A DNA stretch of 64,000 nucleotides from Filosporella fistucella (GCA_030077755.1 JAQJZZ010000011.1:3286001-3350000); one strand, 5' to 3'; positions 36,266-47,543 are shown, numbered from the stretch's first letter. The notes: generated by a model from the sequence alone, not told the origin. Numbers and translations: made by a program.

Positions 36266-38149
36266 AGCTAGCTATAGGGGTATAGGTTATTCTAAGCTTA
36301 GGCTTCTTAAATAGAGTGGGATCGGCGTTTATAATAGCATTAAAATCGTTTATAATGCTAGATTCGGGGGCCTTGCGTTTCCTGGTCTTTTTAATAAATA
36401 AAGAACTAGCGATAAATGACTTTATAATAGCTTTTCCTTTGCCTTTTCCGGAAGAGATAAGAGAATCTTTGGCACTATGGTCTTTTATATTAGGGATAGC
36501 GAATATAAAAGCCTTTTTAGCAATAAAAGGACGGGGTAAAATAAGGTAATAGTAATAAGGCTTAATTATAACGGGGTTATTAGCATTTAAAAGATATTTA
36601 ATCTATTATTAATAATTTGGGTAGTTAGCAATAATAGCTTTATTATAGGAAAACTCAGATAAATTAAAGTTATTATTATTATATTCCTTATTAAGAATAA
36701 TTAAAATACCATTATTAGGACCGATAAATGAATGGCCGAGATAGCTATAAGCTAATTAGATTTTAAAGTAAGGTTTAAATATGGCTTTAAATAAGCAAAC
36801 CTCTATTTATGTAATTTGGGATATAGCGTTAATAAACCATAAAATGCTAAAGAAGTAATTAAAAAGGGGGCAATATTTGACTCTAGCATTATGCAAAGAT
36901 TTTAGAATATAACTAGCAGGGTCTAAATTAAAGAATTCAGCATTTTTAATATAGGTAATAATAAATTTAATATTAGCCGGAATAATTGGATTACCGGGAA
37001 AAGAAGTAGGAGCATTTCCACTAAAAGACTTCTTTTTAAGAGTAATAATAATAAGATTTTGGGTAATGGATTGATGACTAATAGCTTTGATAATAATAGG
37101 AATAGGAGCTATGCTAGCCTTAACGGATTTAATTATAAGCCAGGCAAGAGCAGGATTAATTAAACCGTATATAAGGGCAGTAATAATATAATATATAAGG
37201 TTAGAGGTAGCGGGCTCATAAGGAGCTATGCTAGATAAAGTGATAAGATCAAGGTATTTAAGAGCAAATAAATCATTTTAGTGCTTGGGTAAAGATATCC
37301 TAATATGCTTAAGGTATATTATAAGAGACTAATTAGGGAAGGGACTATTATAAGTAGGGGAGGGGATAATATAAAGAGGCACTTACCTAGCTAACTTAAA
37401 AAATTATTAAAAAGAAAAGATTAAAAGGGAACGGGAAAGGATATTTATACTCGGAATAAGATGAAGATGAGGCTTGCTATTATATAAAGGCGAATTGCTA
37501 AACCTTAAAAAGAAAGGAAAGCAAAAATAAATTATTAATTAAAGTTGAACTTTATAAGCGCCGCAAAGAGCAAGTACCCGTTAAAGCAGCCTTTATAATA
37601 GCACTAGCTTGCTTCTTGCCCTTATTATAAATAGTAGCACACTTCTTTAAGTCCTTAGGGGCTATTTTTAATTATTTTATTAAGGTCGTGATTAGCGCTA
37701 AAAAGTTTTTTTATTAAATAGAAAAACGTTTAAAATAAGGGGTAAAGGCGAATAATTAATTAAAAACTAAATTATTTACTCAATGGCTTTTATTAATTAT
37801 AAGCCGTATGCAATTCACCTTTGGCCAAATCGAATCAATTATTTAAGGATTCTTTTTCTTAAAAACTTCTTTTCCTTTTTAACCTTTTTCCCTTTAAACC
37901 ATATAAGAAAATGGGTTATATTATAGCTATAGAGAATGCACTAGACATTTGATCTAAGAGCATTACTCTTACCGCTAGCATAATATTTTAAAATGCATAA
38001 AAGATAAAGGATTACCTTATAGGTATATTAGAATAAGATAAATATAAGGTTAAGGCAAGTATTCTTTAAGACATGCTATAATATCATAAAAGGGCATTAG
38101 ATATAATTAAGGAGATATTCTTATTTATATAAGAGGGAGGAGCTTATTA

Positions 38150-40442
38150 GACATACATATTTAAGGACGAGTTTACTAGCAGGTGGGCATAGGCGCTATT
38201 AATTATTAAGGAAAATAAGAAGAGACGGGACTAAACGCATAAGGTAAAGAAGGCTATATATAATAGGTAAAAGGATAATAATATTATAAAATGGTTAGAT
38301 AAGATAAATTACTCGCTAAATTTCCTTTACGCATATAGAAAGCTAGCTCGACTTGCCGGTAGCTTAGAGCAATTAATATGACTAGTGAATATTATAATAA
38401 TTTAACGTCTCACTAATAAAAAGAAATGGGCCAAGCCAATTAAAGATCTCACGTCTAGTGATTTTAATAAAGCATAAAAGATTTGGAATAAAAAGGTAAA
38501 AGAAATTTCTTTATAACAAGCATGAGAGCTAGGAATATCCTTTAGCGTTTATGGATTTTTAAAAGAGATTAGTGCTAAAACAATCAAAAAACCTATCCTA
38601 AAAGACCCGATATAGCTAAATAATAATAATGGTAATAGAGAAATTTCACCCCGCCCGGCAAATTAAAATTTATTAATTCCAAGTGCGAATCTTAAAGGTA
38701 GCGGTTAAGCTCTTAAATTTAAAGGAATTCGCATGCTATAAGAGGAAGCGGAGGAATATGATATGGTTTTAGGACCTATAAATAAGCTAAATAAAAAAGA
38801 AATAAATGATATAAAAGAAGAATTAGCGAATAGCAGGAAAGATAATAAGGATATTTAGGCAATAAATAGCTAGTGCCGCTATATAAAAGATATTACGGAG
38901 GGCTAGAAAATTGCGGTAAAAAAGAAGAGGGCACTTGGAATTATAATTAGGATAAAGCTATTAGCTAAAATGCATACTTTTAAAAAGGTTTGCTTTTTAT
39001 ATAAGCGGCTTATAGCAAGATAAATTAGGTTTTATATTAAACGCTTGGATTAACCTCTTTTAAACTATTAATTAAAATATATATTAGATTATTACTTGGA
39101 TATCGGAAAACTAAAGATTAATAAGGCGATATATTAATGGTTTCGAGTTATAAGTTAACTATTAAGACTTTTTAATAAATTAGGCCCTTATAAGTTCTTT
39201 TATAATAAGTAGGGAATCGATTTTGCTTTTAATTAGGAAAAGATATTAAATGCTTAAGACCCCACGATTTTTCCTAAATAAAAGGCTAATGGATCCGTTA
39301 TTACCCTGCTCTTTAATTAGTGATTTTAAAACCCGGAATTAAAGAAATAGATATTAAATAAGTTTAATATATACCGCTAGCATCTTTGAGAAATTAATAG
39401 TTATAAGAATATTGGCTAGCTAAGAAATATATTTTACTTAATTGCTTAATAGCTAATGCGCTAAGATTATGCTTATTATATGCTATATATAGCATTAAGA
39501 CGTAATACTATATAGCGTTTAATTAGCTACCCTTATTACGCGAAGTATTATATTCCTGGAAATAGTACTTATTTTTATTATATCGATTTTAATATATTAG
39601 ACTTGCTAGCCAAGTAGCGTAGCATATATATAATTTAAGGAATAATATTAATAAATAAAGAGAATGATAAGAATTACATATTCTTTTTGCTTAAAATATA
39701 GCATAAGCTAAGAGAATAATAGGATCGCGTAATTGCTTGAGAATAGGCTATAAATGGATTTATTTATAGGATTATTAACTAGCTTTTTATTAAAGAAAAT
39801 ACCAAAGTTCTAAGATTAGAAAATTAGAGGAACATACCCTATAAGCCAGGAAATGCGCGAATCACATTATTATTAATATCCTATAGAGCTATAGGCCCTA
39901 TTATAAAGGTGCAACATATAATGCTTCCCTGATTTATAGGCATATAAGATAATAAGGAGAATTTAGAAGTGATTAAGGGAAATACCTAATATATGCTATT
40001 TAAGTCATATAGAGATTAGATTACTCTAATAGCTATGCTATCCGGCTTAGCTAATAAATATGGCGTTATACCCTTTAAATTTCCTATAAGTTTTAAATTA
40101 AGGGGTTTAGGGGCCTTATCTAATGCTCTCATATATTATAAACGTTAGAGCTCACTTATAATTTTAAAGGAAAGGAATATATTATTAGGTAATAATAAGG
40201 AAGCTACTTATAGATTTATTATGGAAGGACGTAAGAAAGCTACGCGTGCGGCTTTGGCTTTATATAAGGATATAATAGAGGAGGAGAAGCGTATATTTAA
40301 GGAGAAATCATTTTATTTTCACTTAAAGCGATCTCGTGCTTCTAAAATTCCCATGCTTGAGGTTAAGCCAAATGTGGATATTTTAAATAAGGGGGTTTTA
40401 ATAGAGGCCTATAAGGAGGGTCTTTACTTTATAAAGGATTAA
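38150..40442 (+). pseudogene. Sense ORF of element F: fungal 2OG/Fe(II)-dioxygenase-like protein, decayed
   Basis: Reading through stops gives one frame of about 760 codons ending at TAA 40440-40442. The last 73 codons (40221 on: EGRKKATRAALALYKDIIEEEKR) are intact. Recognisable order: an N-terminal YAYRKLARLAGSLEQL block (about 38335), a central DYAYYMLYIALRRN / YYIPGNSTYF block (about 39470-39570), then YID (39579-39587). From there a RITLLL...SYRAIGP..MLP.FIGI.DNKE block (about 39865-39960) leads to NKYGVIPFKFP (about 40050). It resembles a repetitive fungal protein family in which HxD and a distal His would be metal ligands; both His positions are Tyr here, as RIP of CAT would give. Function call is tentative. 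Confidence 0.5.
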
Positions 40443-40502
40443 AACGTGGAAAAGTAAGTCTAAAATAATTAAGGGGCAACTATTTTTAAGGGGGGACATA
40501 TA

Positions 40503-40708
40503 TAATAAGGTTAAGACCCCGTGATTTTAGGTCACGTGTTTTACTAGTAAATAATTTTTCCGCTCTAGTGCTCACTTTATATATAATATAGCCTAAGCAT
40601 AACTTAATAATATAATCCTTTTTCTTCTTTTAAATATCACCCTTATTATTTTAGTTATTATATTATTTATCATGCACTTAAATGGCATACTTCCTATTCC
40701 TTTATAAT
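40503..40708 (+). repeat. LTR of element F (3' copy)
   Basis: Directly follows a purine tract (gggggg at 40491-40496). Aligned with 17007-17211 along its full length, including the GTGATTTTAGGTCACGTG block. Confidence 0.75.
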
Positions 40709-42013
40709 AGCTTAAGGTATTCCTTTTTTTATGGCATTTAAGGTTTTCTTCCCCTTTTAATTCCCCTTCTTTTCTCCTTTATATATAAATGCGATATAAT
40801 TAAGGAATCCGCAATTAAAGCAAAGTCCCTTTTCTTAACGATTTTAAAGGACTTTTAAGGAAAGTTTCTTTCCCTTAAAACCCTTCTTTTTTCCCTTAAG
40901 GGTCGCATTTATCTATATAGGATTATAATATTAATTGCATAGCTAATATTATATATTATTTCCTAATTTATAAGAGCCTTTCTTTTTTAGCTTTCTCTTA
41001 TAATTATAATTATTAATCTCTACCGATTTCTTAATTAAGGTTACCAAGTCTATTAGCTTCTTAATATATATTAAATTATTCTTAATATTATCCTTTAGGC
41101 CTTTATAAAACTAGGAATATAAGGCGTCCCCATTTTAGGCTAATCTTGCTATATATTACTAGAATTTAATGGCATAATAAGCTATTAACCTCTTTTAGCA
41201 TAAGCCTTATAGCATCCTATCCGCGGTATTATTCTTATTTATATCCCTAAATACTTATTTAATAAATATCCTAAAGTTAATAACTTCCTTAAAAATATTT
41301 CTTATAGCTTCTTTGGCTAAAGTAATATAATGCCCTATAATATATTTATTAGCTAAGAAGTCTTAGAGATATAATTAAAACTAATCTTAAGCTAATCCTT
41401 TAAGGAATATAGTAATCCATAAGACTTGTGCTATTTTATAGGTGAAGTCATATTTATTAAAGTATATATAAAGTTTATACTAGGCGAGGAACTTATTAAG
41501 TCCTCCTTTAATTCCTATAAATTTATTTAGCATATTAACCTTAATTAATCTTTTTATAATAAGTAACTTAAGCGCCTCGGGCGCTATTATAATTAATCCT
41601 CCTTTAATAAATATATTATCTTAGTGAGTCGGTATCCTTAAAAAAGGTGCTTAAAATATAATAAATATTATATAGGCCAGTGCTTATATAATAATTCTAG
41701 GTAAAGGATAAGTATATCATAAAAACATTTTAATTATAATATTATTAAATATAAAGAATATTATTTAAAGTTAAGCATAAAGCTCCTATTTAATAGCAAA
41801 AGTGCTAGTCTTATATAAAACCTTTATTTTTAATTAGATCCCAGGATCCTTTTAGGTTAGATCCATAAATCCCCCTTCGCTATCTCGCTTATGGGGATCC
41901 AAGGATCCATCACGTGACTACTTCCTCGTGACTTTCCTTAATGCGGTTTTTAGAATTATTAAGAGACGGCGTATCCTTTATTCTATTATTGCGGTAATCC
42001 CGTGACCGTAATA
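40709..42013 (-). mobile_element. Truncated Ty3/gypsy 'E' (5' LTR plus gag only)
   Basis: Minus strand. It starts inside the gag zinc-knuckle region (40716-40860 matches 34890-35000 of element B) and runs to the leader and the LTR at 41657-42013. Everything downstream of gag is missing where element F's LTR abuts it. The outer flank is ttagg. Confidence 0.8.
41657..42013 (-). repeat. 5' LTR of element E
   Basis: About 357 bp, the third near-complete LTR of the A/B/E family after those of A and B, with the same GGATCC-rich centre and CCCGTGACCGTAATA end. Confidence 0.85.
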
Positions 42014-43548
42014 TTAGGCTAGTATATATAGTAAATTAGGACTCAAACTATTTAAATAATTGCTACGCTTCCTCCGGTTATATAAGAAAAGTTTCTCGAG
42101 TATAATAAGCTAATCAAGCCTTAGATTATTCAAGAATTGACTAATTAATCAAATATTTAATATATTATTACGCGTGAAAAGGGCGCTAGCACCTTAATTA
42201 AAAAGGCTGCTCGTCTAATTTAATCATGCTAGCCATAGGAAGATTTCTTTAACTAATAACGGAATAAGATTATTTTATATTACCAGATTAAAGAAGACGT
42301 AACGTAATTGGCTAATCTTTTTAAATGCCCGTTATATATCTTTAAGTTTAGGATAAAAGAAGAAAAGAAATTAATTATCACGTAATGGCTTAATACTTGA
42401 ACTTAGCCTGCTATTATAGCTATATTTACCCTCGGGCTTAGATTTGATTACCCCTTTATTTACTAGGTCATTTATATTAACGCCCTTACTTTAATATTTA
42501 ATTTCTCTTAAGAGTCCGGTCGAATAGGCTATAATGGTATAAAGGCTTATTCTATTATTATAATTAGCTAGACCTAAAAGCCATAATTTAATATATAATT
42601 ATTTCCGGATAAGGAAGTAATATAGCTTTACTTAATTTAATAATATTATTCTCGTAATATTCTTAGCTAATTTCTTAATATTAAGCCGTATTAGTAATAA
42701 TATATAGCCGAGGATAAAGCATGCTAGGTTTATATATAGCCTTATATAAAACCCCGTTTAGTAAACCTAAAGTTTAGCCTTTTACTTTAAATAAGAATAA
42801 CTTTTATTAGGCTAAATAAGGTTTTATAATAGGATTATATATAGGACCAGGTGCTTAACCGTTATAAGAGCAACCTTTAAACCATGCTCGGCACTTGCTT
42901 ATCTTATTAAGTTTAGAGATATAACTTTAATTACGCTTTATAAATGTGCTCCTGGCAATTCTCTTAGATCCATGCTAAAAACGATGCTTATTAGGCATAA
43001 GAGACCAAAGGTAAAAAGTGGATTAAGAGGTATATTATTTATTAAAAGTGCTATTAGCTATAAGACCTTTGCCGTGCTATTAATCCCAATTATAAGGAAA
43101 TTAAATGCCGCTTCTTAAATATAATTATGCCGCTTTATTATAGGGTATATTATTGGCTAGGGGGGCAGGAATAGCTATAAAAGCATTTCTAATAAGCTTT
43201 TAAAATAGAACTAGCCTATATGCTCTGGCTAAGAGAGACTGCCAGCCTTAGTAGGACCTAGTATATCCAGGCTAATTGTGTAGCTGCTAGTGCCCTGGCC
43301 GAGTTCTAAAATAAAAAATAGAGCTAACTTATAAAACCTTTTATATATAATTAGAATTAACCTTACATTTTTATCCTCTTAACCTCTAAGCTCTTTTTTA
43401 ACTTTTTATTTATTAACCGCTAATAGGTTAAGGTTAAAAAGTAAGAGAATAAGTAAAGAAAGAAATAATAAGAATAAAAGAAGAAGATTAATATAAGAGA
43501 AGGATTAAAATGAAAAGAAGATATAGGGTTTAATATATAAGAATTAGG
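42014..43548. other. Eroded AT-rich DNA, probably older transposon sequence
   Basis: No intact frame. Minus-strand stretches around 42380-42780 read like decayed polyprotein (many RIP-type stops), but I cannot name a domain. Confidence 0.4.
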
Positions 43549-43740
43549 TGTCAGGTGTATAATTGAAATATAATCTCACATAACCTCGACTATTCGGTTA
43601 TATTTGGCAGTTTACAAGAACCCCTCAGGCACCCTTTAAATAGTCCAACTCTGGCATTCCAAAAGGGCCAGAGTTTAGTCTCATACTAGAATATAACTTA
43701 TTTTACTCATTGAATTGCCTCTCATTTATACGTCTTATAC
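43549..43740 (+). repeat. LTR 'I', copy 1 (solo or orphan)
   Basis: Begins TGTCAGGTGTATAATTG and aligns along about 190 bp with 60426-60617 in the same orientation. It is much less mutated than the neighbouring elements. No matching internal region adjoins it on either side that I can identify. Confidence 0.75.
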
Positions 43741-44116
43741 CTAGACAAATTCCTATATCGAGTATTAGGACTATCTAGTCCAAGGTATTTTAATTAGACA
43801 AATTTATACTCTTCTTTAAAACAAAGAACGTAATTCATATAAGATATCAGGAGGAGGGTCTAATTGCCGCTATTAGGTATAAGTGTCTCAATGCTCGTAA
43901 GTATTATTTGCTAAGTTTACTTCAAGTTATATTATTATTTAGCTTCTCGAGGATAACAAATATCTTTTATCTAATTTTATTAAGGACTCATATCCCAATC
44001 TACTCTTCAGATATTTTGGATCCGGGGAAAAGAGAGACTTACCTATAATTAAGGGAAGCTTCTATGAGTCTAATCGATTCATTTAACAAAGTATACAAAA
44101 CATATAAAATAATATA
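43741..44116. other. Boundary DNA between the repeat block and the gene island
   Basis: AT content falls gradually. No gene or repeat recognised. Confidence 0.4.
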
Positions 44117-45320
44117 ATGCCTATACCACCTACCACCGGATCGTTTATAGCTACTAGCTCATTATCTGCAGTAACGTCTAAATCCTCTCAGGGAGAGTAG
44201 CCATATTATTATATCTATAAAGGGACTTATTATTACTAGGATATACAAAGTATCATCCAAGTAAATCGTCTACAGAATATATAAGTCAAAAATGCGAATA
44301 GATAGTCGGAAACCAATAGGATAAAATACTAGCGATTCTAGGATAGGAAAAAGACCTATTATTAATAATTATATACGGGCTAGCAGTCTAATAGATCTCC
44401 TGATTAGGGATTATCAGATAGGGTGACTAAGAATAACGGACTTACCACGTTTCGCAACTTCTGCCCTAGAGATATTAAGGCATCTTTGAAATAGAGTGGT
44501 CATAATCTATTTAAGCTAGACTAGAGTAATTATCTCGACAATCCACAGCTCACAAATCAAGCCAGACCACTCGAGCAAGCTCAGCACTACGGTATCAATC
44601 TTAGCATAAGGTACGCATAGATACTAATAGATAGGGAGCTGGTCGTGATTCGAATTAGGAATTCTGAAGAAGACGTCGACTTCCAGCCACTAAGGCCATC
44701 TCGCAATATCCCACACCGTCGCATACCGTTAGATATCTCTACTATGTCTATAGTTTTCAGTGCGATGTCCATCGATTATTCTGCATATAGCGGGCAAAGC
44801 GGGAGTAGTTCGGGGATAAAACCAGCTCCGCTCGAAGTTGCACGCATATCCTGGTCGGCATAATCAAAGTCTTCAAAAGGGAAGGAGCAAGAATTGACAG
44901 TCAATTTGAGCTTGTTCTTTCTCGCCTCGTATCCTGCTTTGACTTAAGCACGGGTAAAACATACCCAGACCAGCCCTCGTTCTCCACCATCTTCAGAAAA
45001 AGCACAGTCTCAGAGAATTGATCCCGTGAAATACTGGTTACCGTCGAAGGATATTGCCTGGGACGTTATAGATTCAGATATAGCTATATATCTCCCTGAA
45101 CCATTGGTGGAACGAAATCGTAAAGGTCAAGAATCGGGTTACCTTATCACAGTTTGGGAACTAATAGACTAAGACAGGCTCGAAGCAATAATAGCTGATT
45201 TGAAGACGGATACAATAGTATAGAGAAATAAGGGTGGATCGTATAAAGAATCGACAACCCACAAGTCTCGTGATTATTATAGGGGCACTTTTCTATCTGG
45301 CTCGTAGGCACTTCGCAGCA
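44117..45320 (+). pseudogene. RIP-mutated single-copy-like fungal gene, unknown function
   Basis: From ATG 44117 one frame can be followed for about 400 codons, broken only by TAA/TAG codons that are one C-to-T or G-to-A change from CAA, CAG or TGG. It passes through the open stretch 44645-44863 (NSEEDVDFQPLRPSRNIPHR) into a conserved-looking block at 45017-45230 (DSDIAIYLPEPLVERN, GYLITVWELID, RLEAIIADLKTDT) and a STTHKSR motif. I recall similar sequences from fungal hypothetical proteins but cannot give a function. The damage suggests it was once duplicated. Confidence 0.5.
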
Positions 45321-45619
45321 GAAATCACGAAAAGAGGTCGTGAATTTATAGCTGGGTATTCTTTGAACAGATCCTGCCCTATCATATTTTAATATCAATT
45401 CTCATTGCATACACGTATAATCGATAAACGACTTGTGATGCGCTTTCCAAGAATCGATGTCAAGAAATTTAGGTCACCAGATCTCGCTTATAGTATAGCA
45501 AACTCCGTGCGCCAGTTTCCGTGCCCAAGTTTAAATATTGTCGATTAGCTGATACTTCTAATTTCAGGTTCAAGACGTGTCCCGAACACACAAATCCTCG
45601 ACCTTAAACATCGTTAGGC

Positions 45620-46463
45620 ATGGCGCACGTCTTAATGAATATAACTGGTAGCTATTATGCTGGTCACTCTCAAACTTTTACAAAGCCATTCCAAATTTCC
45701 AAGGCACCTCTAGCTATTGGAGGATTAGGTCAAGTTTACCAAGCAACGTCAGAAGAGCGAAGGGCTTACTTCGTCAAATTGGTTAGTCATTTTTCCTTCT
45801 CAAACTTACGATCTCTGATTATTTCATCCCAAAGTACAAACCATATTCTAAAAAGGAGATAGAATGGGATCAAACATTATTGCTAAAAAAGAAAATTCTA
45901 CTATCAAATTCTAATCTTTGATTATTGCTTCAACTTATGGCATCGCGAGAGCCGCGCTTACGAGCGAATCGATGAGTGTATCCAAGACCCAGCACGCTCT
46001 TTTTTTCCCAAAGTACTATGGAACTACGAAGCTTTCATATTTATCGTGTCCTAAGCCATGGCGTGAGGCGTTTCCTGACTCTGGACACGTTTGTGTGGTC
46101 GTACTTGAGCTACTCGAGGACTCATACATCTGCCAGGGTGCACAAGATATGCAACTAAGTAATCACTCACTCGTAACAGCTAAGGAGCTCTACTCTGACA
46201 TGATGAGCCTCGAATACATCCACATTTTCATCCACCTGTGCGAAATTGTCGAGACTTTATATAAAGCCAAGGTTATTCATGGCGATCTAAAACCAGACAA
46301 TCTTATCGACTATGCTACCACAATGAGGTCGATGCTCTTTGATTTCAGCAAGTCCTAGACCTACTCAGAGGACCAATACTGTGTTGATCCCTTCGAGAAG
46401 AATCCTTGGACATTCGAATAGCGAAGAAATGCGGAGCTTGACACAGTCCAGCATATGGTGCTC
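45620..46463 (+). pseudogene. Protein-kinase-like gene, broken
   Basis: The first segment (45620-45782) contains the N-lobe: a glycine-rich-loop-like IGGLGQVYQATSEERRAYFVKL with a candidate ATP-anchoring Lys. A possible intron (about 45783-45850) follows, then EIEWDQTLLLKKKILL. A second segment (45918-46358) carries the helix/hinge (VCVVVLELLED), the catalytic loop HGDLKPDN and the DFG-equivalent DFSKS. TAG at 46357-46359 and a second TAG at 46420 interrupt the activation-segment region, and the C-lobe helices end early. It belongs to the small fungal 'HGDL' kinase-like group. Regarded as decayed. Confidence 0.6.
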
Positions 46464-47363
46464 CAGTGAGCTTTTCATTATCCTTTTTGGAAACCTATAG
46501 AACTAATTTGAAGATAGGGAGGACAGGCAAGGTGAAGAGAAGCAATTCCTAAGGGCAAAGTTTCCAAGATTGTCAAAGTGTCTTCGTTGTGTGAAGCTAA
46601 TAGAGCAGATAACTTTGCACTCCGATAAATTATAGGCTGAGAATGCGTCGAAACCGATTCCTCCACATCTTTATCGCTAAGAATTGAGAGAAGGCGATGC
46701 GAGAGAAATAGAGGCTGCCTTGATTGACTGCCTCGTTTGATCTGCAGTAATAAGGGGATGTGGTGGACGCAGCGGCGAACAATATGAACGGCACGTGGTG
46801 TTTTGATAATTCTGCTGGGATATCGCTATTTATCTTTTTATAGCTATATTCAAAGCATCTGGTTTGAGCTTGAATTGAAAGCATTAAATTGCACCCCACG
46901 TAACCAGTACCTAGGATCGATGCCTCTAATAGTCATGTCCTTTAACGATATCACCAGTATCCTTCCGCGATATCCTTCAACCGAGATTCCGCTTCCGCAT
47001 CATCCGCCTCATTATAGAGACCATCGCGTTACTCCAACTGTGGCCTTTGTCTTCGGTTGTTACCTTAAACCCCTTAAGAAAGAGTAATTTCTCATCCAGA
47101 TCCTCACCTGATAAGGGCGCAGGCGCGACCGGAGTGGTTAACTTGCCTGTCCATAATATCTTAACTTCCAAAACCTAAGGCTATTTGACCAATGCCAATT
47201 ATACGCCTGATTGGCGTGCACCAGACGTCGGTCGAGAGCTGCGAGCCGTTTGAGGACGAGGTCGAGGTTGCGTGATGCAAAAATATTCCGGATAAGCTTA
47301 ATTTTCGATGCCAAGGCGTCGTACGGGGCATCCGTCGTCTGATGCAAGCTGCAGTTCTAATAA
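46464..47363. other. No recognisable gene
   Basis: Open frames of 60-95 codons on both strands, none with a motif I know. Minus-strand frames at 46977-47171 and 47138-47347 may be a relic, but I cannot support a call. Confidence 0.35.
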
Positions 47364-47543
47364 GTTGCGGTGCAATGGGTTCAGACTACAGAAATGCCTG
47401 CAGATGGATTCACAAAGCCTCTCTCAACAGAGAAACATGCTCACTTTGTTAAGCAGCTAGGCCTGGTTGATATCTCTTCGCGGATTGATCCAGGATACGC
47501 ATCAGATGAGGAAGACCTACAGATGTCATCTGAAGCAGAGTGA
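47364..47543 (+). pseudogene. C-terminal tail of a copia polyprotein (isolated relic)
   Basis: In-frame block from 47364 to TGA 47541-47543 reading VQWVQTTEMPADGFTKPL then KHAHFVKQLGLVDIS. The MPADgxTKpL...KHxxFVxxLGL pattern is the end of the Ty1/copia RNase H region. Nothing of the rest of the element lies upstream. Unlike the big elements it shows no RIP-type damage. Confidence 0.65.

Larger units (their letters stand above)
29532..37400 (-). pseudogene. Antisense ORF of element F, interrupted by gypsy B
   Basis: On the minus strand, codons from about 37400 down to 36271 read through few stops (for example a Lys/Ser-rich run around RPFIAKKAFIFAIPNIKDHS, 36540-36480). They continue in frame across the B insertion, with one AGCTA removed, into 29793-29532 (SPPTNSPPTALAKRIKSKK), ending EASES and a TAA. 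The product would be a roughly 550-600-residue protein with a basic, Ser/Pro/Lys-rich C-terminal half. I do not recognise the family. Its opposite orientation to gag-pol is unusual. Exact start unresolved. Confidence 0.5.
17007..40708 (+). mobile_element. Large LTR retrotransposon 'F' with extra ORFs, split by elements C and B
   Basis: Inference from collinear parts: LTR (17007-17211), about 280-bp leader, gag-pol starting at ATG 17491, purine-rich aaaaaaagggaggggaga (29381-29396), antisense ORF (stop 29532), sense dioxygenase-like ORF (about 38150-40442), purine tract ggggggacata (40491-40501) and LTR (40503-40708). Removing copia C and gypsy B with one target copy each leaves about 11.5 kb. 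The two LTRs are the only copies in the window, have the same orientation and bracket everything. The flanks do not share a 5-bp duplication (tatat at 17002-17006 versus atagc after 40708), so a rearrangement or chimera is not excluded. Confidence 0.6.
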
